Origin: Nissolia schottii
Lineage: Eukaryota > Streptophyta > Magnoliopsida > Fabales > Fabaceae
NCBI GenBank assembly: GCA_003254905.1
Contig: QANU01085734.1
Location: 54,371-118,370, forward strand
DNA: 64,000 nt
Direction: 5' to 3'
Under the pieces are notes generated by a model. That model had not been told where the DNA came from, ran no database searches, and was given only the letters and a program-made list of their open reading frames with translations. Shown in pieces: positions 34,520 through 44,589 of the stretch. A program made the position numbers and the translations under genes. Position 1 is the first letter of the stretch; every line of letters starts with the position of its first letter.

Positions 34520-34773
34520 TATGGCTGTTAAAATGGGCGGACTCGCCTAAACGGGCCGCCCGCTAACCCGTTTATTTTTTTAAAAAAATTTAAAAATTCA
34601 AAAAAATTTAAAAAAAAAATCAAGGGCTCATGGGCCGGTCCGGGGGCCAAACGGGTCGGGCTAAAACTGGCCGGTCTAATTTTTTTTTTTCAAATTTTCG
34701 CAGGCCTATATTTTACATGTAAAGTCCGTCCATTTAATCCGGTAAATGGATCAGGCCCATTTTGACAGCCCTA
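34520..34773. mobile_element. hAT-type MITE with 8-bp target duplication
   Basis: The 254-bp element has terminal inverted repeats: TATGGCTGTTAAAATGGGC at the left and the reverse complement of TAGGGCTGTCAAAATGGGC at the right. It is flanked by GATGTGCT at 34512-34519 and 34774-34781, a perfect 8-bp duplication. That size and the TAGGGCTGTCAAAATGGGC ends are typical of small non-autonomous hAT elements in plants. It lies downstream of the kinase gene and has no coding capacity. Confidence 0.9.
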
Positions 34774-34781
34774 GATGTGCT

Positions 34782-37169
34782 TCTTCATGACAGCTATGAG
34801 TTGAAAGGAAAAAAAAAAAATCAACGGGGCAAAAGTATATTACAAGAAGAGTAGCGGATGCAATCACGAATGGAATATCGTTGAGAATGATCTGTCCTCC
34901 TACGACCCCTATATTGGCTGTTGCAGCCCGCGCAACTAATAGACAACAAGCAAAAGGTCCACAATTTCCTCTCCTTACACTTCATTTGATGAGACTACCA
35001 CAAACAACAACAAAGGGAAAGGAGAGGGAGGGGATAAAAAAAATAAGATGAGAAATGATTTGACATGTTTAGTATCTTAAAAAAAGAGAATTGTTTTAAG
35101 TACTTAAATCCATGAAAATTCAAGTTACTTACATTAGAAATCTCATCACTTTTGTAAGGATTTGCGTGGAATTGAATTCATTTTAACATAAAAGATTATT
35201 TTATCTCTATTCAACTAACTGAATTTATAAACTCTATCATCTTCGTTAAATCAAATTTATTATGATAAAAGATTATTTTACTTCTAGTTTTTTTTTCAAA
35301 AGATATTTTCAAAAAAAAAAACTTTACCAAAAATTTTTTTCCCAAAAAATTTTCCAAAAAAATATTTGTTCAAATTTTTTTTCCAAAAATGTTTTTTTTT
35401 TCTAAAAAATAAATTTTTTCAAAAAAAATATTTTTAAAAAAAATTCCAAAAGGAATTTTTGGAAAAAATAAATTTTTTGAAAATATTTTAAAAAAAATTT
35501 CTCTCAAAAATTTTTAAAAATAAAATAAAAACATTTTTTATTTTTCAAAAAAATATAATTTTTTTGTGAAAAATACTTTTGTCCGAAAATTATTTTTAAA
35601 AATAATTTCAATTCCAATTTTTAATAAGGGTAAAAATGTAAATTAATCAAACAAAATGAAATCAATTCTTATTTTAATGAATTTCAAACATGGTAATTCA
35701 TTTCTAAATCAATTCCATTCCCATCTTATGTAATTGATTTCAAACATGGTAATTGATTTGCAATTTAAATCAATTCAATGTAATTTAAATCATTTCAAAT
35801 CAAATCATTTCTCATTTCATTTAATTCCAAATGCTCTCTAAAGGGTGTTGTGATCTTTGTAAATGATATTTTTGTGAATATTTTCATCATATATACTATA
35901 AATGGCTAGAAATAGTGATCTTTTTAATGGGTTTTATTCTTTTATATATATAATTAAACGAGACAAAAAACACAGACAAAAGAAGCTAACAAGCTATAAT
36001 CCTGGGAAAGACAGTTCCCCTAAAATTAGTATCAAAAGAAAGCCTAAGAAGTGAACTCCAAGGACGACCAGTCTACATCCTGTTAGGCTTTATTTATCTA
36101 TTTATTTTATTTTCATAGTTCTGGGCTAAGTTCCCTTTGGTTTGTACTTTGAATATATAGGGCATGCCCCTTTTCTTTTGTATTTTGTTGAGAACCGTAT
36201 TCTAAAGTTTCTGTAATACTTGTATGAACTCCAAGTTTCTTTTGGATGAATTCTATGCTACAAATTCTATTTAATTCTTGTATTTTTGTATCTTTTGTAC
36301 GCGTTGTATATTTTTATGCCATTTCTTCCCAAATTTTATAAACAACTCAGTTGTAGGTCATTTAATATTGTGTGTATTTGTTGCAACTTGAGAGTAGCAA
36401 CTCGAAGCTCTTGGGCCTTTGATGCTATAGGTTAAGTATTGGAGCTCTCCCACCTACCCGTTTTCACCACCGCCAGCTGCTTGGCATTTTATAATGGCTA
36501 GTTATTAATTACCCCAAGCTTGTTTCTTGGATATTGTTTTTTGTGACCGTGGTTCTTTGGTGGTGTTATGACCCCTTTGGTTGGCCTTCAAGCCTTTGTT
36601 TGGGAAGGTGATCCTTGCCTGTGCATGCACAAGTAGTAGAAGAAAATGAAATTTTCATTAATAAAATAGGTTGTATACTAATCAACGTTTAGGACCTATT
36701 ATAAACCTCCCCAAGTAAACCTCTCTTGAGGACAAACCCCGGGGTAGGAAAATAGTACGCTTTCATTAGAGCTTTTACAATGATGAGCTCAAATGTAGAT
36801 TTTTTAGAGGTTGACAACATTCCAGGATCGCGGTACCTCTACTCCTCTCTTCATCTTCAGCTAGTGCACTCCTTTTCCTAGAAATCCCTCCATTTGATAG
36901 GGCCCCTGCTTGTTTGGGGGCTAACTTCCCCTATCCTAGTGTTGGTCGATCTCAGATGCCAAGGTCTACCACCATGATCTTAGACTTGGTTTTGGAGTTC
37001 TTTTCTTCAGTTTTTTTTTTTCTTGTGCCCCACTTCTAAGCTTTCCTGCTAGCATCTTCTTGACAAGAGCTAGTTAGTTTTCATGGTAATGACACTTCCT
37101 TCCTTTCCCTGAGGAAAACTTCATGTCTAGGTAGAGGGTAGAAACCACAGCTCCTATCATGTTCAGTGT
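34782..37169. other. AT-rich spacer, no gene seen
   Basis: 35280-35620 is extreme A/T low-complexity sequence (runs of A, T, and AAATTTTT mixtures). 35630-35840 has repeated AATCAATTC/AATTGATTT phrases that may belong to an old MITE. 36100-37160 is ordinary mixed sequence without a supported reading frame. Confidence 0.5.
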
Positions 37170-38460
37170 CTTTACCGATAATAGAATTGTATGCTAACAG
37201 TCCTGAAGGTAACTGTTTCACACGAAATAATTCCAAAGAGAATTACTTAGTGCAAACGCAAAAGATTGTTTTAAAAACGGGACAATCGATTATAAGTTCT
37301 CGAAAAAGAACAGGGGCGTGAATTTAGAAGGCAAGAAGTGGAGAAGTGAAATCAAAATGTTTTATTGATGATCACTAATAACTGATTTCGAAATACAATT
37401 CCCTTGTAGAAACAGGAATTTAGGAAATAAAAATAAAAGAAGAGCTTGAATAAGGAAAATAAAGGAACTACTCCTACTGAAACGAGAAATAAAGTGCAGA
37501 AAAGTAAAGAGAGGTGGCATACATTGGGTTTCTGTGTACTGCTTTCATCGTCAGGGGACTTGTGAGTATTTGGTAATCAATGAACCACCTTGTGTTTGTT
37601 CCTAAAGCCCCCTATTTATAGAGTTTCAGAACCTGTAATCGTTGTTCCCTACTCAGGTGACGGTTACCACCAAACAGGTTGTGGTCCAAACAATTCGGAC
37701 CAATTAACCACCATGGACAACATGAACGTGTAGTGGTTACTATTATGTTCTGTCATGCGCGCTTCAAATCTTGAAGATGGGTAGTTATTGCTCTTCGTGC
37801 ACAGATGGGAAGTTTACCTTGCTAGAGGTGTCCGTTAGTAATTGTTCCCTCCAAAATACTTTATTTGAATCTTGTTGATACTTTCCTTCACTAACTCTTA
37901 AATCATGCCGCAACACTAGCCTTGTAGATGGTTCTTGTTGCTCTGCTTCAACCATCATTCTTTAAGTTAATTTCTTCACATTCGCGACAGTCTTGACTTA
38001 ATATACTTCTCCTAATCCATTGGTCGCGACACATCCTTACCGACGCATTTACTCCAGTCGACTAGTGACCTTACTAAATGGATGATCAATCATTCTCCAA
38101 GCTGGTTTCTGTCACCTATTGTTATCATTGACTTTGACCCGTTCTATCATCGCCAACATTCTTTTTGATGATTGCTCGCATTGTCATTGTCTCAACTCGC
38201 TCACCTTCTAGTTGTGTCACAAATTTTGGCGACCTTAACAGATGGCCCCCCAAGTTCTCACCTTTGGATTTTTTGTATAAGAAAAAGGTGGGAACTTTGA
38301 ATTTTAGCATTTTCACTTGGAGCTTATTTATGTAATGTACTTTGTGGCTCACATTTTTTGAGGCCTGTTTAAACGACACATTGATCATTCGTACACGGTT
38401 TCCAATACAAATCCTTGCACTTTCGCCATCGTAATCATTTTCACATTCTCCCCGTGTAAT
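37170..38460 (-). mobile_element. Possible LTR fossil with minus-strand TATA
   Basis: The minus strand has TATAAATAGG near 37612-37620, preceded by a GGTGGTAACCGTCACC stretch. The family B repeats at 39230 and 57850 show the same pairing of a GGTTACATAACC block with TATAAATA. No clean LTR ends or target duplication were found, and no retroviral-type protein is recognisable. It is called LTR-like on these features only. Confidence 0.3.
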
Positions 38461-38561
38461 CATTTCTTTAGATTAAATTAGAGGTAAAATTAAATTAAAT
38501 TAGGGGTAAAGATAAATTTACCCAACCTTTCATCTCCTCTTTTTCTCACAGTCACCATTCA

Positions 38562-38570
38562 GTATAAATA
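38562..38570 (+). promoter_or_regulatory. Candidate TATA box before the 139-aa ORF
   Basis: GTATAAATA lies 150 bases upstream of the ORF start at 38718, with a C/T-rich leader between, a normal plant promoter layout. Confidence 0.4.
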
Positions 38571-38717
38571 CCCCATTTGCTTTTCATTTTCTTTTTTACT
38601 ATTTCACCATCTTCAACCTCTTGACTCTCTGTATCTCCCAAGTTTTCTACGAATTCAGAGTGAACTACTTCTCTCCGTCCTCAACCCCTTTCACTTCATA
38701 CTTTCATCATCACCTCC

Positions 38718-39137
38718 ATGGCATCCAAGACCACCAAAACCTCCTCCTCTAAGGGCAAGGTCCCTCAGAAAGATTTTAGGCGAGTTGCCACTTCGATGAC
38801 TTCAGATCCTACCTCCCTCGTCCATCAAGGGGTTCCCCTGGCCCCAGCCATGATCCCTAGCACACACCAAATAAAGGCCAACAAGGTACTGATCCCTTTC
38901 TCTGTCTCCAACACCATTCATAGATACTTCGGCCCCTTTTCCACCATCTTTGATGCCACAAAAGACTCCTCCATAGATTCTTACTTTCTGGCCCATATCC
39001 AACAACAACCCTTTATCTACAGTCCTTTCATTCCTGTGGCTTTCTTCCACGAGCCTAGGGTTATTTGTGTTACCCCAAAGAATGGAGAAAAAGAATATAA
39101 GTTGCAATCCTGGTTCACCAAAGTAGAGGCTTGTTAG
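38718..39137 (+). CDS. Unrecognised 139-aa ORF with gene-like leader
   Basis: The frame starts MASKTTKTSSSKGKVPQKDF and ends SWFTKVEAC. The first 30 residues are Ser/Thr/Lys-rich; the rest is a mixed globular-looking segment with KVLIPFSVSNTIHRYFGPF. I recognise no domain, signal peptide or membrane segment. A TATA box and a pyrimidine-rich leader precede it, and the ATG context (ACCTCCATGGC) is good for plants. The neighbouring family B repeat also has an ATGGC start in a similar leader (39370). That hints at a first ORF of a Tat/Ogre-like LTR element rather than a host gene, but this is inference. It could also be the first exon of a longer gene that is disrupted here. Confidence 0.4.
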   Translation: MASKTTKTSSSKGKVPQKDFRRVATSMTSDPTSLVHQGVPLAPAMIPSTHQIKANKVLIPFSVSNTIHRYFGPFSTIFDATKDSSIDSYFLAHIQQQPFIYSPFIPVAFFHEPRVICVTPKNGEKEYKLQSWFTKVEAC

Positions 39138-39147
39138 ATTTTAGACA

Positions 39148-39895
39148 CGTGCACAAGTGAAGCTCTACATTTCGAAGGCTTTGCGTCAGAAGGTACAATT
39201 TGGCGCTCAAATTCAAATTCAAAGGACTGGGATGACAGAGGCGCCTGAAGTGGTTACATAACCATCAAGCTTTGTTTTTCTATAAATAAGAGGCCTTAGG
39301 CCTCCATTTCTTCAATTTTAAAGGATCCACACACTTGTATACACTCTCACACTCTTGTCCACACCTCTAATGGCATCCCTGAGCACGAAAAAGCTAAGTA
39401 CACATCCTGAATTTCACCTTTTTCTTTTCTCTTTTTAGACTAAACTAGTTTATACATCTTTCTTTTCCTTTTCTCTTAGGATTTCTACTTCAATCTATCA
39501 CTTTAAACCTATCTATAAGACATAAACACTATCTCTATGTAATTCAAGTTTCTATACACTGTCTACTGCACTTATAAATTGGAAATTGAATTTTGAATCA
39601 AGAACAAAACATAAATATAGTGCTTAATTGTCAAGTTCTTAACAATTTCTCTTCTACTCCTCACTCTAAAACTAGAACTTGAATAAATAATTAAGTTACA
39701 AAAGTCATATATTGAAAAACTCTAGTGCAATTTGTCGAGGATGGAGCAATAATACAAGTGATAAATAAATCATTCTCATTCACTTTGAATACATTTTTGA
39801 GACTCCACAAGAGGAATCATTTCAGTTCTCCAAATTGAGATCTTAAAACAATGTGGACTAGTGAATTATTTGTTGTTGACAATTAAACCAAAAAC
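39148..39895 (+). mobile_element. Family B repeat, copy 1 (uninterrupted)
   Basis: This matches 57680-58708 block by block: the ATTCAAATTCAA phrase, the GAGGCGCC block, a TATA box (39281), a CACACTCTCACAC leader, an ATGGC start with AGCACGA, then T-rich sequence and an AAACTTG / TTGTCAAGTTCTTAA series. The end phrase TTATTTGTTGTTGACAATTAAACCAAAAACCAC is the empty counterpart of the CACTA insertion site in copy 2. LTR-like; boundaries are not exact. It is a fossil. Confidence 0.55.
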
Positions 39896-40306
39896 CACAA
39901 AAAATACATAGACCTAGGAAGAAACCGAAAAGAATGGGGAATGACAGTTTTTTTGGAGATTTCAAAACAAAAACAACAAAGAAAGTGAGATATACACACA
40001 TAGAGAGGCGACATGAAAGTGAAGATGGAGTGAGGATGAAAGGCTAAGCTTTGCTATTTACAGGGAAAGCATGATATGGTTGATTTGTTTTTTGAATAAC
40101 AAAAATGATATTTGTTTTGATTTAGTGAAAAAAGATAAATTAAATAGAATAAGGGAAAGGGAGAGGAACGAGGCCATGGATGATGGAGAGATAGGGGGCG
40201 AGGTAGATTTTTGGTAGGAAAAAAATTGAATGGTTGGTAGTGATTGTGTCAAATTAAATCCATAATTATCCAATTGTTAAATCAAATAAAAAATTAAACC
40301 AAAACA

Positions 40307-40470
40307 TGGTTAGTTTAGTGGTAGGCAAGTCGATCCCCTTTCTAAAGGGTCTCACATTCAAGACCTGAGAATGGCAAAATCTATGTTGGGAGGGACAATT
40401 ACAGTACCTTGATTTGGATTAGTCAGTCTTACTAATAGTGGAGTCTGGATACCAGTGGAAGGAAAAAAAA
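40307..40470 (+). mobile_element. tRNA-derived SINE
   Basis: GGTTAGTTTAGTGGTAGGCAAG resembles a tRNA A-box region and CACATTCAAGACC a B-box region about 40 bases on. A 3' part with TTGGATTAGTCAG and an A-rich tail at 40462-40470 follow. The TTGGATTAGTCAG-type phrase recurs in the element at 46847. Target duplications are not clear. Confidence 0.55.
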
Positions 40471-40584
40471 TTAACAATTAATAATCACACCTTTCTTCAA
40501 ATAAATTAAACATTTGAATTTCGAGATATTGGGGAGGGGGTTCAATTGTCGTGGAGCCTAGCAGGGAGAGAATCCTTTTATTTT

Positions 40585-41075
40585 GACTTAAATATGTTTC
40601 ATGTCCTCGACAAATGTCTGAAATTTAATTTAGGTCTTTAAAATTTTTTTTTTTGTTTTTTAGCCCAAATATATCATAAATTGCATGGTTTTGGTCTCTG
40701 TCTTTAGTCAGACTCAGTGGTTTTAATCTTTGTTATTACTGAAACTCTGTTAACTATTGGTGTGACTAACAGAACGTCACATCAACGATGTCATGTGCGT
40801 AAAATAAATTCACCCAACTCATAACCCGATATAAACTCGAGTTAAATAGTGGGTTATAGGTCAGGGTATGAGTGGGGCAAGTTTATTCCGCTCAAATGGC
40901 ATTGTTGGCATATCACTCTGCTTACCACGTCAACAGTTAGCAGAATTTCATTAATCACAGAAATTAAAATCATGCAATTTATGATATGTTTGAATCAAAA
41001 CTAAAAATGTACTTTTTTAGGGACTTAAACCAAATTAAAAAAAAAATTCTCGGGGACTCAAAAAATATTTAAATC
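40585..41075. mobile_element. Fold-back element with about 200-bp inverted arms (Mutator-like MITE type)
   Basis: The left arm from GACTTAAATATGTTTCATG pairs with the right arm ending AATATTTAAATC. Shared blocks are GTCCTCGA/GTCCCCGA, TTTAGGTC/TTTAAGTCCC, ATATCATAAATTGCATG, and the ACTCTGTTAACT/TTCTGCTAACT region. Long inverted arms with phrases like TTTAGTCCC are typical of non-autonomous Mutator-like elements. The target duplication was not determined. Confidence 0.6.
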
Positions 41076-41514
41076 TAGACTTTTAACTTTTTTAAACTAG
41101 TAGTATTTATTTTATCAGTTAAGTATTAAAAAAAACACTTGAATTTAATTAAATATTTTTTTTATTTGCATAAGGGAGGAGGGGGCACGACTTTATAAGG
41201 GTAGTTTACAAACAAGTTTTTTATTTTTTAATCAATCATTATCTTCTCAATTTTTCTTTTGTAATATTTCTTCTCCATTAATTAAAAGATAATTATTTTA
41301 AATAAAAGATGCTTAACTTTTTAATCTTTTAAAACAAACATAATCCTTTCTATTTTTAATAAAAAACAACGTGATATATAATTAAATATTAGGGAAAATA
41401 ATTTTTATATTTTAAAACGTATTATTTTGTATTATTAATAACAGAAACTAATTTAAAACAGATAATTGTAGAGTAAATAAACAAATAAATAAGTTTAGGG
41501 TCATAATTTTAATT

Positions 41515-42257
41515 AGAGATGACAATAGATATCTGTAAAGTCAGATATATGCCCTCATTATCCATACTTATTTAGTATTTTATTATTCATACTCATATCC
41601 GTATTTATCATGGATATTTATTGAGTTATGCTACACGTACATCAAAAACCATACCTTATACATACACCTCGTATTTATATACATAAAGTTTGTGTTTTAA
41701 TTCAGGTAATGTTTGTGCACTTAATTAAGTATAATTGCGAGTATCATTTACAAGTTTGTAATGTTTGTGCACTCGTGAGAATAAAGTTTGTGCAATATTA
41801 ATTGTGTATGTATGAGTGTATGAAATTGGGTGTACATGTAACATTTTTTATATTCATTACACGTTACTCGTTGAGATTTGAATTCCCGTGGATATCCGCA
41901 AATATTTGCTAAATTATTTATATAAAAAAATCGTTACTATCATGTATAATATATTACGATACTATTACTCTACTATTTACATATCACAGATTAAATTAAT
42001 TAAAGAGATTTTATTTTATTTTTTTATATATATATTTTGAAGTGAAGGAATAACATTTTTTATTTTATATATTTATATAATTAGATATATTTAAGTAATT
42101 TTATGTATTAACATGTAATTAGTGGGTATATAGGTTGGGTACCTCAACCCCGTCCTCATATTGATATTCGTCTCCATAGTTACGAAATTAGTTTTCATTC
42201 TTGTACGTTAAAGGTAATATTCACAAATATCCATATTCACGAGTTCTTTTGTCATCC
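41515..42257. mobile_element. Old hAT-like MITE (GATGACAA ends) carrying a nested MITE
   Basis: The left end AGAGATGACAATAGATATC and the right end, reverse complement GGATGACAAAAGAACTC, form short inverted repeats. The interior phrases about GATATCCGCAAATATT and GGGTACCTCAACCCCG are typical of the common plant repeat that begins GGATGACAATGGGTA. The right end lies beside a gap base at 42259. Confidence 0.4.
41628..41844. mobile_element. 217-bp MITE with about 40-bp inverted ends
   Basis: ATGCTACACGTACATC and, from the other end on the minus strand, ATGTTACATGTACACC are inverted repeats that continue to CATACAC about 40 bases in. It sits within the larger element at 41515-42257. Superfamily not determined. 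Confidence 0.5.
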
Positions 42258-42259
42258 AN

Positions 42260-43084
42260 AAGAAATCAAAGAAAATTGGTCTCAACTCTCAAGGTCAAAC
42301 TCCTTTAATATTTCAAGGCTACTCTACCCTACGTTGAGGACGTACACTTAATTTTGAAAACGGTTGTTCTTCAAACAAAATTGAATGCTAATTATTTCAC
42401 ACAAATCTATTATTTTCATTTTGGAGATTTTTTGCTTGATCACATGGACTTCCAAGAATTTTCAAAGATTTTTGACCAAATCTATGGAATACCCCCATTG
42501 GTCAAACCCAAAGCTATAGAAAAAAGAGAGGGTCAAACATAGCTTTTTGCATATATTCATGCCCAATTGTCTCTTCTCCAATCCTAACCTTCTGTATTCG
42601 TACATGACCACTGTAGATGGGACATCCCCAGTTCTACCTCCCTGAAAGCTTGTGGCAATTGGATTCAAAAGTTTGATACCAACGGTTATAGGATCAGATA
42701 TTTTTTATCAACCAATCAAGTTGCATCATCATATCCTTTGTCTCCTAAGACAAATTCCTTGTGTGCAACTTTAAAAATGAAGCGTGTATAGCAAAACGAG
42801 ATTCTGGTTATGTATGAGAAGCTAGCACACATTGGTTGGGACTAAATGCAAAGATATGTGTGGCTAGCTTGAGGTTTTCTATGTTCCATAATTTAAGTTT
42901 AATGTTTGGTTTCATAATAGTATATTGCACCGCTATAGCAATATTCACTGCAGATTTGAATGGACAACCGTGCTCCACTCATTTTATTATTTTTCCCATA
43001 AAAGAAAATTGTGCGAGACCTCTTGTAATTTTGGAAATGTAACATTAAATCATGTTACTTAGAATTAAATTTGTGTTTTCATCA
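42260..43084. other. Spacer, no gene seen
   Basis: Short reading frames at 42354 and 42836 show no domain or supporting splice structure. Confidence 0.45.
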
Positions 43085-43370
43085 TGAGTTAATTAAGTTT
43101 TTTGCCCCTATAAAATGAGAAAGTTTGGTTTAAGTCTCTCAGTATAGATTTTAGTCCCTGTAAGTTTTGGAAGTTTGATTTTGGTCCCTATGGATGCTTG
43201 GGGGTTGACGGTGATGACGTGTCGGTTAACGTCGCGGACGTGACGTGCCCCGTGGACCCGCCACATGGCATAACTCGGTCCCAAAGCCTAAGAAACCAGT
43301 TGAGGTAGAGTTGGAAAAGGAGATGTTGGACTTTTTTAAAAGGGTTGAGGTGAACGTACCTCTGCTAGAT
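43085..43370 (+). mobile_element. Mutator-like terminal fragment (TTTAGTCCCTGTAA type)
   Basis: Repeated phrases TTTAGTCCCTGTAAGTTTTGGAAG and GTGATGACGTGTCGGTTAAC are followed by GCCACATGGCATAAC. The same order is at 63540-63715. This is a common long-arm end of plant Mutator-like MITEs. Only one arm is present here. Confidence 0.5.
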
Positions 43371-43376
43371 ACTATT

Positions 43377-44060
43377 TGTAACATCTCATTTTTTAAGCAA
43401 TATAAATAGACTAGAATTCTAAATCTCTAATTTTATTTCCTAAAAATGCCAATTAAGGTAGTGGTTTGCGATTTCGCGAAAATCCGCAGACCCTGAATTA
43501 ATTACCTTTCGTCACTGAAATTTAATTGTGCATCAAAGTATCTGTAAATAACACTTTTATGAAAATAAATTTACAAATACCTTGGATGAACTAAAATTTC
43601 TTATTAGAAAAATTAATAAATCACAATGATGCGATCGAATTATTTTTAAGACACCCTTACATAAAGTATTTAAACAGCTAATGACCAAACACAATCAAAA
43701 TTTGGTCTCCAATTTGAAGAAGCAAAGCCACGGCCACGGCCAAGAGCCCTAAAACCCACGGCTTCACACACATTCACACACTTGGTGAAACAAAGTCAAC
43801 AAGTCAAATATGGTAACTTAGCCACCTAAAGCATCCTTATCTCATCTTAATTTCATTTCTTTTTCTTTTTATTTTTTTGCCAAAATGGAAGAACAAGCCA
43901 CGGCCTTGTGGCTAGCCATCCATGGCTTTCATTTTTTCATTCATCTGTTCTCTCCAAAACACATTCCGTTCGTGCACTCTGTTGTTACGCTGCCATAACC
44001 GAAAAATAGCAAGGAAGACCCAACGCTCGTGGGAATCTCGTCTCACCCCCAACCAACACT
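43377..44060 (+). mobile_element. Family A LTR, 5' part only
   Basis: This starts TGTAACATCTC at 43377 and keeps the early LTR blocks through the AAAAATAGCAAGGA block and a CTCGTGGGAATCTCGTCTC stretch at 44030. It then stops near the 3' end of the expansin gene. It is truncated relative to the other copies; no 3' end or target duplication was found. Confidence 0.65.
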
Positions 44061-44589
44061 CAAGAACAATTGGTGATGAAATGTAGTAATAAATCAGCCA
44101 TGGAACATCAATAACCATTTTGCAAGGAGCAATTATAACAACTAAAACATAGTATTATTATTCATATGATAGTACAAATATGTTTATATAATAATTAATA
44201 AAACCAGAGCTGCGGGCTACATGTACATTCTTGCAACCTCTTCAGCCCCCTCACACATATTATTACAGTAAAAATTAAGAGAAAAAAAAAGGGTAGCTAA
44301 TGCTGGGTAATTAATATACCAGCAGCACCCATTACATATTACACTTTAGAAATACCAACACTCCCACTCAATAATGTAGACACTACTTGTAGCATATAAA
44401 TAATTAAAAACCCACTTTCACTTTTCCTAAAGCTATTCATTCCCTTCTCTCAGTCCTTTAGCCCTTGCCAACTCCAAAAACTTTCCCTGGAAAATAGAGG
44501 AAAGTTGGGAAGGTGGGAAACCGAACCAAACAAGAAAAAAGAATTACTAGAGAAGCTACTCAAGATTGTTGTTGAACTCGCGTCTTCAC

